From Acanthacorydalis orientalis (taxonomy: Eukaryota; Arthropoda; Insecta; Megaloptera; Corydalidae): a stretch of 64,000 nucleotides of DNA. This document shows positions 1 to 11,559 of the stretch, in pieces. Numbering within the stretch: the stretch's first letter is position 1; each line of letters opens with the position of its first letter. Location of the stretch: assembly GCA_034766995.1 (NCBI GenBank), contig CM068315.1, positions 9,686,510 through 9,750,509 on the forward strand, in the 5' to 3' direction. Under the pieces are notes generated by a model, which was not told the DNA's origin, ran no database searches, and worked only from the letters and a program-made list of their open reading frames with translations. Made by a program: the position numbers and the translations under genes.

Positions 1-107
1 AAAAATCAAATAAAAGAACGATATTGCCGTTCTAGGTAAAAATATACATACACAAATGGAAATTTTTATTTATAAATATTTTTTAACCCATGATAAAATG
101 AGCAATA

Positions 108-165
<58 letters not shown>

Positions 166-299
166 TCCAAAATGAAAGCGTTCACAACAAAGATAAAACA
201 CCTCAAATAAAAAACAATATAAAAATTTTAATATCCAATCAAACAGTCTGTTTTTCGAAAATAAATATATCACTGCGCTATACACAATCTATTTGGTAA
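1..299. other. AT-rich, no gene
   Basis: AT-rich sequence around a (TA)n tract at 111-163. The only open frame here is the TA repeat translated with its flanks. Nothing else is seen. Confidence 0.6.
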
Positions 300-760
300 T
301 ATAGCGGCATTACGATGAGAGGGAAAAAAGGATCTTTTATTGTGTATAAAAAGGAAACGCGTGGTCTCGAACGCTTCGCTGTGGTCAGTGAATCTCCGAT
401 GAACCATAAATTTAATTTCCGGGGTCGTCGAATAGAGGTGCAGCGCGACTTGTTTTGAGTTACCGTTTATTCGCATCGCGTCCTCATGCGTCGTCGTCCT
501 CACCGCATACACACACATATACACTCACATACGCTGGATGTCTGTTCTACCACGATCAACATGACCACATTTCGGGAAACAACTACTACGTATCGATTCC
601 TCCCATTTCTTCGTTTACAAAGACACAGGAGAGACGTGCCAGCGAATTCTATTACAGGATGGAATAGTAATTAAAATCAAATCTCAATTTCCGGCGTACG
701 ACTTGTGTAACGTGGACGTCGGTCGTAGGGAATACATTGCTTTCCGGACGTCTATTTTTT
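300..760. other. GC-richer island, possible regulatory element
   Basis: This block is clearly richer in G, C and CpG than its surroundings, with a short CA-rich stretch near 507-532. Two overlapping plus-strand frames of 60-70 codons cross it, but they resemble no family and run in different frames, so I read them as chance. Undecayed CpG in such an AT-rich setting suggests either selective constraint (enhancer, UTR or exon) or a recent insertion. Comparison with a related genome would separate these. Confidence 0.35.
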
Positions 761-3101
761 CACTCATTACGTTTTACTTTATTTTTTTATTCGATCAGGA
801 ATTTCGTTCTTGAGCGGAATTTTAAAATTCTTATTTTATTCTAAAAGATTTGTTACTTGATAAAACTTATATCGGACATTAATTGATCAATAGATTTCTT
901 ACGTTCTTTTAACAAAGTAAAAGAATTTTCAAATTATATTGGGATGCCAATCTATTTATTAAATAATTCAGTGTTCTTTTAATTTAAAAACAATTGATTG
1001 AAACATTTTTTAAAATATTCGATTATAGTAATAATTACAAAAAAAGTTGGAAAATTTAAAATAAATTTTAAACATATAATATTTTTTTAAAAACTACACA
1101 GGATCCTAAATCATTTAAGAGAGAAATCTAAACACTTTCACATCTGAATAAAAATTGATTAAAAATAAATAGGAAATTAATTTAAAAATATTCAATATTA
1201 AATTAAAAATCAAATTCTTAAAAGAACTAGATGTAATATAAACAAAATTTAATTTCAAAAAAATATTTTCAATTAAATCAATTTCCTTAAATAATTAAAC
1301 ATTTTTGTAATTTATTAAGCGAGATCTATTTATTTGATAAAAATAATTTTTAGTCAAAGTTTGTTTATTAGTTAAAACCATCGTTTCTTTAATAAAAAAT
1401 AAGATATGTCTTGAGTTAGATTTTCAATTAATGACCATATTTATTAAACGTAATTTGATTCAAACCAAAAATAACCAATAGTAGTGTAAGAAATAAATGA
1501 AATTTTTTATAATATAATATATTTTGAATTTTAATTACACGTTTTTGGATTAAATAAAACTTTAAAATATATCATTATTAATATATTATGTTATTGCTTT
1601 ATTTACATTTAATAATTGAAAAAATGTACAAATAAAATGTATAAATATTAGCACAAATAAGAAAATAGTGCAATTTTATTAAATTATTTAAAAAAATGTA
1701 TTATAATTCTCTGTAAGATTGTCAAAAAAATATTCTTAAACATAAAACATCATCTTATTTCTGAAAAATTTGGATTATAAGCTAAAAATGTTTATAGAAA
1801 TATATTATAATGTGATGATTCGTGTTTTATGTTTTTTTTGCGTAGATCAGTGAAGTTTCTTTCTTTTAGTACCATTAAGTGTGACAATTTTAGGTAGATT
1901 TCGTATAATTAACTATGCTATCTAAAGAGTCAATTGTTTGAAATAAATCTGAAGATGACAAAGTACCAAAACTAGTAGTGAAAGATTGAGAAACTCAAGC
2001 GATGTAAAAGAACGAAAAATACCAGGAAAACATATCAACAGGATCACAAGTATTAACAAACAATTGTACTTTTTAATATAGGTATCTTGACTGTATTATT
2101 TTTGAATATTCGAGGGTAGGATGTAAAGTTTCTGGAGTAGTCGATCGATGATGCAAATTAACATGAATTGTCTATGGTTTTGTGTAGTGTCATTCTTCAT
2201 TAGTTTCACTTTAAAGTTTAATAAAGTTATGTCAAGTAGTTTGCATTTGACAGACTGTCAAAATGAAGAAGTTTTGACTAAAGAGACTATGTCTAAAAAT
2301 AGAATAATTTTCACCTAATATTTTGTTATTTTCCTTTCTAGTAAATATAATTTTTAGTATCATACATACATTTAACACAGGTTTTTGACAAAGTGAATAT
2401 TTAATAAGTAATATACTAAACCAAATATTTAACAAAGTAGATGGTCAGTAATGAAAAATATTTATTAAGTGATTATTTATTGATTATTGACTATATTTAT
2501 TGTCTAGTGATTTATATAAATTATTAATTAAATAATTTATTACAATTTATTCCATAAATATATTTTATATACATATACAAAATATATATATATATATTTA
2601 TATATTTCATCGAATTGTTAGATAATTTTTAGTATTATGAGTAACCAATGCTTCCTGGCATATTATTGATATTTATTTTATGTGTTTTTAGTCTATTATT
2701 TAATATTTACGATCTATACTGCAATCTTTGCGGGATAAGCATCAAATTTAAATTATATTTCATTAAGCAGGTTACGAGCAGTAGCACAAATTATTTCATA
2801 TGATAAGTAAAATGAGATTTTGTAATATTTTCTACAATGTTAATTTATGGAACTAATTTTCTAAATTAAAATTAATGTGTTATCAAAATTTTAATTGACT
2901 TTGGTAATCATAATGGTTTTATTTATATTGGAAATGAAAATTTTAATAATTATGGAATAATTACATTTGTTTTTAATCGAACTTTTTATGCCGTTTCATT
3001 AAGAGAACTTTCTCGAATATTAAATTGTGGATTACAAAATTATTATTTTTTTACTTAGAAGGGATGAAAAGGCCAATTTAAATACAGTTTAAATATTATT
3101 T

Positions 3102-3105
<4 letters not shown>
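761..3105. other. AT desert
   Basis: Long AT-rich stretch with homopolymer A and T runs. A slightly more complex patch at 1830-2220 shows no coding frame I recognise. No repeat family from the rest of the window was matched here with confidence. Confidence 0.5.

Positions 3106-3162
<57 letters not shown>
3106..3162. repeat. (TA)n microsatellite
   Basis: Uninterrupted TA dinucleotides, about 57 bp. Confidence 0.95.
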
Positions 3163-3165
<3 letters not shown>

Positions 3166-3669
3166 AATAAGTAATGTTTATTGTAAAATTTATATATTTT
3201 CTATAGTCATAAGTGAAAAAAAATTCACTTCTTATTTAACAATATATCAAAAGTATTAATACTACTCTCATTTTATCAATGAAGCAATTTAAATTAAAAA
3301 TTTTATTAAATTGAAAATTTGGAAATGTAATACTAAAAACAGTAATCCAATCTTGCATTTAATTTTAAAAATAATGGAATGAGTTTTAAAAATCGGACAT
3401 TATATAGAACATTAAAAAGTTTTAACATAAAAATGTACGTTTTAATGAGTTGAAGAATCAAAAATTAAAACCTTTACAGCTATCACCTCAAACGTACCGC
3501 CTTTGCAGTACATACGAAACTGTTGTAAACGCATTCAGACTAAAAAGAACGAAATGTAAATTCTTCAAAATAAATTCGTACGAGTTAACAAACATTAAAC
3601 AAATTACGCGCAAGAACAAAAAGAATAAAATAGACCAATTTGCATTTCAAAGCGTAAAAAAGTTCGTTT

Positions 3670-3990
3670 AAAATGTTGAATGACAAATAAAAAAAACAAG
3701 TCGGCATGTTATGGACAAGGGGCGCCGTCTCTCGAACAACGATACAACGGGTGGGAAATTCAAAGATAAAATCCCCTATAGTCGTCCGGGGCCGCTTGTA
3801 CCAACTTAAGATTATCAGTCCCGGGGGACGCATTAAGCTGCCTCGACCTCATCTACAATATTCTTATCTGCAAGATTTGTATTCTTCGCGAAAAAAAAAT
3901 ATATATAACAGTACCAACTTGTATATTGTTTTATATGAAGGTGAACGACTCCGGCAGCTTGTTCCCAAAAACGAACGTATCAGTTAACAG
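3670..3990. other. GC-richer island with a 93-codon frame
   Basis: This is one of the most G+C-rich patches in the window, including runs such as GGGGCCGC near 3789 and CCCGGGGG near 3821. A plus-strand frame at 3706-3987 is open for 93 codons and basic (many Arg and Lys), but I recognise no domain. A minus-strand frame is open over the same bases, as expected when stop-poor GC-rich DNA is scanned. I therefore call it an island rather than a gene. It could be a regulatory element or a fragment of an exon. Confidence 0.3.
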
Positions 3991-4128
3991 TGTTTAAAAC
4001 AACTTTTCACTGTGATTTATGTCCAGAATGTAATTTTTATTTGCCAAATTTTCCCAGAAATTTACGCACTCTATCATTTTTATGTATATTGAGAACACAA
4101 TGTTATCTGGTCATTCAATATAGAAATG

Positions 4129-4470
4129 CTTATATATATATATATATATAATGATAAAATAAGACAGATAAACTTACTTATATGTAAAAGTAGATATATA
4201 AATGTGTGTTATATGTGAAATATAGCTTTTCCAATGAACATTATAATTGTGTTCTTATTTCATTGTCAAAAATATAAGAGTACTTTTTAAATTTTACATA
4301 AAACATTATTTTTAAATTTTTATCTCTTATATAATAAACCTGTTTTTTCTACTATTTATTTTATAAAGTCTATCCTTTTCTTATAGATTGTATTAAGTTT
4401 AGCTTTAATTAGTTATATTATATATATATATATATATATATAACAGTTATGTTATATATATATATATATA
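4129..4470. repeat. Cluster of short TA tracts
   Basis: TA blocks at 4129-4153, 4414-4442 and 4452-4470, with AT-rich unique sequence between the first and second. Confidence 0.85.
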
Positions 4471-4572
4471 CAATTTTACCATTTTCAATAAGTTCGTCCA
4501 TTTAATATTAATGTACCAAAAGAATTTTTTTTTACAAATTAAAATTGAATTCATATACTTATTACAAAATAA

Positions 4573-4652
4573 CACTTCGATAAGAAAATAATTGCTGTTT
4601 TTATTATAAATTTAAAGGTTATAAACCACAATTATTTTTCTACCCACGTAAT
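4573..4652 (+). mobile_element. 80-bp mariner miniature (MADE1-like)
   Basis: The left end (AGAAAATAATTGCTG, 4582-4596) and right end (AACCACAATTATTTTTCTAC, 4623-4642) match the two terminal sequences of the deleted Hsmar1-like elements at 10751, 13919 and 39063. Only about 20 bp separate them. The element is therefore essentially two terminal inverted repeats back to back, with no coding capacity. From established knowledge, the human MADE1 element is an 80-bp two-TIR derivative of Hsmar1, so this is the same architecture. It would need transposase supplied by another copy. Confidence 0.75.
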
Positions 4653-4693
4653 AATAGAAAAATGATTTTATCTTCACATGTCAAGTATATTTC

Positions 4694-4706
4694 AAAAATA
4701 TATATT

Positions 4707-4796
<90 letters not shown>

Positions 4797-4822
4797 CGTG
4801 TGTGTGTGTGTGCGTGTGTGCG
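4694..4822. repeat. Compound (TA)n(TG)n microsatellite
   Basis: About 85 bp of TA with a few substitutions, passing at 4781 into about 40 bp of TG with scattered CG steps. Confidence 0.95.
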
Positions 4823-5226
4823 TTTCTTTCATTGTGTATATGTATGTATGACAGCTATGTAAAATATTGATTTAAAGCAAATAGATCTGTTGTTGACATG
4901 AAAAATAAATCATATAAATCGAAAAGAATTTTTTATTTTCTGTAGATATGAAATGCAGCCAAAACAAACAAAACATTATATAATAGATTGAAAAGTAGGA
5001 CATGGTGACAACAAATAACATCTTTATCGACTGAATTTGTAAAAGAACACCTTTTTGCGATACAAACCGCAAAATCGAATCAATAGGACAAGCCCTTACT
5101 AAAGTACAAAAAAGAATTTCACCATTGAAGAAAATCCACTTTTTCGCGAATAACGTGCTTGTCGGATTCTTTAGTTATATTTACTTGATAAAATATAGAC
5201 GATGATGATATATATCTATATTTATA

Positions 5227-5228
<2 letters not shown>

Positions 5229-5305
<77 letters not shown>
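5229..5305. repeat. (TA)n microsatellite
   Basis: About 77 bp of pure TA. It abuts the TIR-like sequence at 5308. Confidence 0.95.
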
Positions 5306-5307
<2 letters not shown>

Positions 5308-5310
<3 letters not shown>

Positions 5311-5345
5311 TGACGTTTGTTCAAAAAGTTTCCAGATAGATTTTT
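5308..5345. mobile_element. Possible mariner/Tc1-type terminal fragment
   Basis: The sequence beginning TTGTTCAAAAAGTTTCCAGA at 5317, right after a TA tract, has the look of a mariner-type terminus. No partner end or transposase was found nearby, so this is only a candidate end fragment. Confidence 0.25.
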
Positions 5346-5479
5346 TCATTGCGTAAAGTAAAAATGATTTCTTTATTCATTAATAATTTTTCTGATATTT
5401 TGTCCATTTTTTAAAATTCGTTTTCATTATGAATGTATTTACTTATGATGCATGTTGCCCTTATGAATCAACTATCTGT

Positions 5480-5720
5480 TATCTTTTACTAGTTTCGGCA
5501 AATCGACCATTCTCATACGACTAATTTTCAATTTGATTAAATGAATACAAGTGGTGCATTGCATTCGTTACTGAGTAGCGGACCAGGGGCCCATGATTGA
5601 TTCTGCATAATAGGACAACTAATATCGTGATGGTATTAGGAGTTTTTGGGTATTTAAAAAATCGTGGAAACCACTGGACTGGAGTGCTCCAGGCGTTCGA
5701 ATTTTAAATACGATTTATAT
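5480..5720. other. GC-richer patch, unclassified
   Basis: Moderately GC-rich block with CCAGGGGCCC near 5583 and CTGGAGTGCTCCAGGCG near 5680. No long frame, no TIR and no partner copy in the window. Function unknown. Confidence 0.25.
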
Positions 5721-6196
5721 TCTATTTATATATGTTTTTATATAGGGCGTGGTTTATAATTTTAGGATATAAAACAAAATTTCGCTATGTTTATTTGTTC
5801 GTTTAATATATGATTTATATATATATACACACATATACATGATTTTTATTTTTATATATTCTATTTTCATTTTATAAGAAATATAAAGTTTTGTTCCTTT
5901 ATCTTCAATTTTTATTACTTTATTTCATTATTTATTCATTTAATATCGTATTTCGTTTAAATAATGTATTTAACTAATCTTATCACTTTTATTATATTTA
6001 ATGTAATTAATAGGTCCTTTATATGTCTTGCAATTTACTGTCGTTTGGCTGATATATTCCTTATAATTTATTTTATTTAATGTCTAAGATAATTGATAAT
6101 TTTTTTTACTTTTAAGTGCCATTTTTATATATTTTTGAAAATTGTTCTTATATATATATATATTTATTTATTTTTAGATGTACAAATAAATTCAAT

Positions 6197-6590
6197 GACT
6201 TTAAATTGAATCAATCATAATTCTGTTTTAAATTACAATATTTTTTCGTCGTTTAATGACTAAGTTCCAACCTTAACATTCAAAACACTTTATATCTTGA
6301 CCAAGCATTTGGTATAAACTCATAAAACAGTAGTGAACACGATGGTGTCCGAAAAGCAGAATATTAGGCATTAAATACTTATCGCATTCCAGTTGAAAAC
6401 AAATCCAGCCGAAGCGGGTTGAATGATTTTTTTTAGGTTTGGGTAAAGGTGTAGCGACACATAAAACATACAAAAATATTAAAACAGTAAAAGAGATATG
6501 AAAATGCATTATGACTTAAAACCGCCGTTGTTTGACAACGAAGATATTTTTGACAGGTATTTTGAGGATTGAAATACATTCAAATTTTTC
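6197..6590 (+). repeat. Dispersed repeat D, copy 1
   Basis: It aligns by eye with 58796-59000 and 59189-59500. Shared landmarks are TTTAAATTGAATCA at the left end, TAAACTCATAAAACAGTAG in the middle (6314-6332) and TAGGTTTG further right (6433). On the minus strand it contains a 78-codon frame whose segment HYCFMSLYQMLGQDI matches HYCFMRLFQLLGPDI from copy 3. Conservation of that segment may come only from DNA identity between repeat copies. Element class unknown. Confidence 0.6.
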
Positions 6591-6624
6591 TTAAATAAGC
6601 ATTCCTTTTCTATAAAAAGAACAT

Positions 6625-6625
6625 C

Positions 6626-6685
<60 letters not shown>

Positions 6686-6700
6686 ATTATATATATATAT
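6625..6700. repeat. Interrupted (TA)n microsatellite
   Basis: TA blocks interrupted by TTTATA units at about 6649 and 6670. Confidence 0.9.
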
Positions 6701-6875
6701 GTATGTACAAATATCATCAATTTCATATTTTTATTGCTTTCGATTCCATTTTATTTATATCTTTTGAAAATTTATTTATTACATTTGGTTTCAATACGTT
6801 ATTTAATTTATTTATTGTATAAATTTATTATACTGTAATATTTTAAATGGTAGAATAAATATAAAATGACTATAA

Positions 6876-6888
6876 TTCTAATTATTCA

Positions 6889-6974
<86 letters not shown>

Positions 6975-6985
6975 AATAATTAGAA
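6876..6985. repeat. Palindrome with a (TA)n core
   Basis: The arm TTCTAATTATTCAAT (6876-6890) is perfectly inverted at 6971-6985. The 80-bp spacer is almost pure TA, itself self-complementary, so the whole 110 bp can fold as one hairpin or extrude as a cruciform. Confidence 0.85.
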
Positions 6986-7254
6986 CATAAATCAAGTTAG
7001 AAATTAATCTTCAACATCTATCTGACAATGATACTCATTCTGAAACTAGTAGCGAGAAAGAATACTTAACTAATTGAAAATGATGAAGCTTACAGGAAAA
7101 CTTATTTACTTGATCACAAATTTAAAAACAAAATTAAAATCTTATAGTGTACGTTTTCTTTAAATTCTTTAAATATTAAAGTGATGGTTATTATTTTGAT
7201 AATCAGAGTTTGGTGTATACCGATTTATTTTAAATTGATAATAATATACTGATG

Positions 7255-7256
<2 letters not shown>

Positions 7257-7319
<63 letters not shown>
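7257..7319. repeat. (TA)n microsatellite
   Basis: About 62 bp of TA directly upstream of a perfect hairpin. Confidence 0.95.
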
Positions 7320-7321
<2 letters not shown>

Positions 7322-7326
7322 ATGAA

Positions 7327-7380
7327 AATATACTTCATTTACTAAATTATCAGTTTATAATTTAGTAAATGAAGTATATT
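7327..7380. repeat. Perfect 24-bp inverted repeat
   Basis: Arms at 7327-7350 and 7357-7380 are exactly complementary, with a 6-nt loop CAGTTT. The core of the arm is TACTTCATTTACTAAATTAT. It may be the remains of a very short foldback element or the product of template switching; it lies 8 bp from a TA tract. Confidence 0.85.
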
Positions 7381-7835
7381 ATCATAAAATTCAATGTTAT
7401 TTATATAAACGAAATCAAACTTTTTGAAATGACAGTAAACTGATGTTCTTTATTATTTATATCCATTTCAGTTAAAATATATGAGCTATGATATACTGTA
7501 AAAGCTCAAAATTCAGAATAAATTAATGTTATTTGATAGTGCAGATGAAAAAAATATAAAGTTCTTTTATGGTTTAGAAAAAAAACGAGTATTACAAAAG
7601 AGTTGAAGAGTATCTTGCTTGGTAGAAATAATTAATTTGAATGATTCATACAATTTTTGGTCTTATTTATTGTCAATAATTTATATAAATTTATTATAGC
7701 CACATGTAAATACTTATGTCGATATATCAAACCATCGTATAATACGGTACTTTTATAACACAGGTTAGATTAACATGGTCGAAGAATTGCGACATTATCT
7801 CGTAGAGTAGGGCGTTTATAAAACATGATTTTATA

Positions 7836-8045
7836 TAGACTGATACAATTTTGGTTTCCATATGGAAGCATTAAAAGAATGTGCAGGGGTTAAGAAAAGG
7901 CATGTTATTTTTTATATAGTATTTTAATTCAATTCAATACTAAAATACAATTGAACTAAAATACTAAATGGAGGATAACATGTTTTTTTTAATTTTTGCG
8001 TTTTTTTTTAATACTTTCATGTGGAAGCCTAAGATGAATCATCTA
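7836..8045 (+). mobile_element. Palindromic MITE A, copy 1
   Basis: About 210-bp element with imperfect inverted termini (TGGTTTCCATATGGAAGCA on the left, TGTGGAAGCCTAAGATGAAT on the right) and a central palindrome whose arms read TTGAACTAAAATACTA in opposite directions. It contains no coding sequence. TA dinucleotides sit at both ends, as expected of the Tc1/mariner superfamily. Sister copies are at 22574, 42168 and 47482 (inverted). Confidence 0.8.
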
Positions 8046-8275
8046 TGTATGCAAGGAGAAAGAAATGAGGCAAACATTGTGATTTTAACTTACGTACGTC
8101 GCATATGTTTTAATTATATGCACGCATGATGTATAGATATACGATAGATAAATCTTGTAAGATATATTATAGAAACGAATGATACAACACATTTCGTACG
8201 AATTTTAAACCACATATAACACGGTTTCATATAAAATGGTCCTGGAATCAGTTAACGTGCTATACCATGGTTTTA

Positions 8276-8342
8276 TGTATGAATATATATGTATGTATGT
8301 ATATATATATGTACATGCATATATACATATATTCATACATAT
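8276..8342. repeat. TA/TG-rich imperfect palindrome
   Basis: GTATGAATATATATGTAT is mirrored by ATACATATATTCATAC across a low-complexity centre. Confidence 0.7.
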
Positions 8343-8555
8343 ACATATTTATATATATATATATATGATAGAGATACAAATTCCACATTGAATTATATGT
8401 ATATTAAAGTAAAATAAATTAAATTGAAAACAGAGAGCACACAAAAATACTTCATATAAATTGTAAGAAAATACTTAAAACATATAAGAATAAAATTAAG
8501 ACTATTATACAAAAATAAATTTGAAAATGCATCGCATACATACAAGTATACAAAC

Positions 8556-8650
8556 ATATATATATATATATAGTGTATCTATGCATCTGTCTATTTCTCA
8601 GTCTCTTTCTATATATATACGTATATATATACAGAGAGAGTAAGAGAGAA
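8556..8650. repeat. Short TA tract and AG/CT foldback
   Basis: A TA block at 8556-8572 is followed by CTCTTTC-(TA)n-CG-(TA)n-GAGAGA, which can pair with itself. Confidence 0.6.
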
Positions 8651-9104
8651 ATACAAAATATTAAAGAAAAAGTAAGTAAAAGATATTAAGAAGGATGATG
8701 TAATCATTTATGAAATAACATTTTTTGAAACAATATTTTAAAGTGAACACTTTTTCATTTTAAAAAGATATAGAATAAAAAGTAAAAAATGTATTAAATA
8801 TTTCAATAAATTTAAAGAAAATATTTTAATATTACAGTTTTATATTTGAATAAAATTCTCAACTTCATATTGCAATAAATTCTGTAATATAACATATTAC
8901 ACATATTTACTTTTTAAAAAGGTTAACGAATATGACTTGCAATTATTTGAACTGTAAATTATTTCATTGATTTATTCATAATTCAGCATATAGATTCTTT
9001 AAGTACATTTAATTTTACTATTTTACTTTGAGTTTGAGTTTATTTTTAATCTTGTGTTTTAATTTTGTTACAATATGAATAAATATTTTTTTTAATAACT
9101 ACAC

Positions 9105-9140
<36 letters not shown>

Positions 9141-10260
9141 CATAGAGAGAAAGATAATATAATTTATATTATATATATTTTAATCTGAAAGTGAATTTGT
9201 TTAACATAAATTGAAAAAAGATCAAATATGCACAATTTATTAAATGTTTCAATCATAAATAGAAACTAATTTTATTTCAAAATGGCTGCTTCGTTTTTAA
9301 TATTTGTTCAAATACACAATTGTAGTTTTTTCGATATTTTTTTTTCAATATTAATTTTATTTTAATCGATACTTTTTATTTGTATAAAATATGATGAGTA
9401 TATTATAATAAAGTGTTTTTAATAAAATTTTTAATAATTTTTATTAATATACATTAAAAATTACGTTTATAACCAAAAATTCAAACATACATAAATACAA
9501 GTAATACGTACTTTGTTTGATTTATATTATTTTAAATATCACTAATATAAAACTCGCGACACATTTAAATCAATTTCTCTTTATAACGACAAAATCTTTT
9601 TAACACTAAATAATCATGAAATTTTATTTTATTTTCAACAAGTATGGACATAACGCTGTCATGACACAATGTACACTTATCTGTAACTGAAATTAGATGC
9701 AGGTTTATTACGTAGAAGTTCGTTTTACAAGTTGGTAGTAAAAACTTGTCTATTTGTTTCTTTCCTACATATTAGATGTACTATTTGTAGTGTATATTCA
9801 GTCTGATTATTATAACCCTTATATAAATTTATTGTTTATTTATTTGTAAAATTATATTTAATTTATAAAATTCATTATAGTACATATTAAAGTAAGTGAA
9901 AAAATATACATAAAAAAAACTCAAACTTAAATATCATTGAAGCTTAAAATAATTTTTTAAATAGAATTAAAATTAGTAGTATAGAATTATGTTCATATAA
10001 AGAATTATTTTTCAACCTTAAATAATGTGAAATGTATTTATATATTAGTGAACCTTATTTATTTATTTTTAAATAATTGTACAATATTTTCTATTTGTAA
10101 ATATTTGTTTTTTAAATAAAATATTCTCGATAAGATTAAATATCGTTTCAATGTTAATTCATTTGTTATAAAGTAATAGATACTTAGATAAAACCATAAA
10201 GAAAATATTTAAATTATTTTTTTGTACTTAAAAAGATTAGATATTTCTTAGGTCATACTT
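8651..10260. other. AT desert
   Basis: AT-rich, with a short TA tract at 9107-9136. I see no coding frame, no TIR pair and no match to the repeat families elsewhere in the window. Confidence 0.5.
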
Positions 10261-10264
10261 TGTA

Positions 10265-10470
10265 ATACCTAGATGTTCTAAACATGATGGAATCATCATT
10301 GAAATGTGCCTGAGAAATGATCAAGAGTGGTCAATAATGATTTATTGAACATTTTTATCTGATGATTATTAAAGTTTGTTCAATGAAAAAGTATTCACTG
10401 ACTTTGGTTAAATTATTTGTAAAGTGAATTTAACCTGTGTCAGAACTTAATTGTGATTAATTATAATAAT
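10265..10470 (+). repeat. Dispersed repeat C, copy 1
   Basis: Diverged match to 48495-48650 (plus) and 53440-53560 (minus). Landmarks are TTCTAAACATGAT, CATCATTGAAAT, TTTATTGAACATTTTTAT and AGTGAATTTAAC. It is non-coding and its ends are not defined. Confidence 0.4.
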
Positions 10471-10750
10471 GTTTCAAATGAAAATAATTTAGTCTTATAA
10501 CAAATAAATAATTTCGTTTATTAAAATTGATTATAAACCAATAAATGGTTATTTTATTTCAATAATTAACTTTTTTTAAAAAAAAATTGAAATATAATAC
10601 TCTAATAAATGAAATCAGTCGAAGTTTCAGTGTTGTCATTGAGAGATAAGTAGTATTTTAATTATTAATCTTATAATTAATAGCCTTATATTAATATTTT
10701 TATAACTTATAGTGAACTATATGAACTATATAAATGACTTTTTCATAATA

Positions 10751-11316
10751 TTAGATTGTTAGAAAAGTAATTGTGATTTATGACCTTCAAATTCATATAA
10801 ATTTTAAGTTTTTTTTGGTTTTCCTAGCTGTCTTAAGTGGTTCAAAACTGTTGGTTAACTAACGCCTAAGTTTTGTGAACGCTTTCGAATATTTGTGCGT
10901 GGTTCTAATTCAACTAATTCCTTCAGTTGATTGTTATGAACTGAAGAAGCCCGCGATCTTCTTCATCTCCAAGGCTTTCGTCCCCAGTACGAAATTTTTG
11001 GAACCACTATTGCACCTTACGTTCCTTAACAGTACCCACACCAAAAGCATCTTTACGAGAAGCTTCTGTTGCTTTACCATTCGTTTTGAAATAATGCAGA
11101 AAATTGCTGTTATTTACTTCTTTTCCATCTTTAATTAAATGGCCCAATATGAAACAAAATTAATAATAAAATTAAAGTAGAGTTACCAAACTACAGATAG
11201 AATAATGCACTTTAAAATTATATTAACATGAACACGATGAAATTACACTTTCATAGAAACAAATTAAGGTTACAATCCCGAAAACGAAAACCGCAATTAT
11301 TTTCTTACCAACATAA
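10751..11316 (-). mobile_element. Internally deleted Hsmar1-like mariner, copy 1
   Basis: On the minus strand the element runs from TTATGTTGGTAAGAAAATAA to TTTTCTAACAATCTAA, and has TA at both ends. It is about 566 bp, against roughly 1.3 kb for an intact mariner. Copies at 13919 and 39063 have the same length and the same junction, so one internally deleted ancestor was amplified. The retained part corresponds to the 5' region plus the N-terminal helix-turn-helix part of the transposase; the catalytic region is missing. The plus-strand frame at 10875-11138 is the antisense of this decayed coding sequence and is not a gene. Confidence 0.85.
10900..11128 (-). pseudogene. SETMAR/Hsmar1-type transposase N-terminus, broken
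   Basis: The minus-strand ATG at 11128-11126 gives MEKK and then a stop. Further in, the pieces GVGTVKERKVQ and WFQKFRTGDESLGDEE are readable. These match the first DNA-binding region of cecropia/Hsmar1-type mariners, whose usual pattern is a WF-x-KF-R-x-GDESLEDEE segment before the second helix-turn-helix. Several stops and at least one frame change rule out a product. No aspartate of the catalytic triad is present, because that part was deleted before amplification. Confidence 0.75.
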
Positions 11317-11559
11317 TAAAATAAAAATAAAAAATTAGAATCAATTTATTTATAAAAGTAAAGTTTTGAAAGAATAAAAGTGAAATATTTGGTAAATAAA
11401 AATGTAGTTGATACCATTTTATAATAACAATGAAATTGCCTGTAAAAATAAATCATAAAGTGAATACGTAGAGTGGTATTGTTTGTGACTTTACTACTAC
11501 ACACACACGTTTATTTATAAATGTGTATATACGTGTGTGTAAATGTACACTTAAATGAC

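Noticed and set aside
70..5349. Open frames made of IYIYIY or VCVCV stretches (70-285, 4662-4862, 5119-5349 and many later ones such as 15618, 21068, 33167, 36041, 39759, 41575, 57118)
   Set aside because: They are translations of (TA)n, (TG)n or (CA)n repeats with a few flanking codons, not genes.
1950..7150. Weak similarity between 1950-2070 and 7010-7150 (an acidic EDDK or SETSSEKE-like start followed by GATCACAA)
   Set aside because: It looks like the acidic start of some transposases, but the match is short, broken by stops and not better than chance by eye.
10875..11138. 87-codon plus-strand frame
   Set aside because: It is antisense to the decayed transposase N-terminus of the mariner at 10751-11316.
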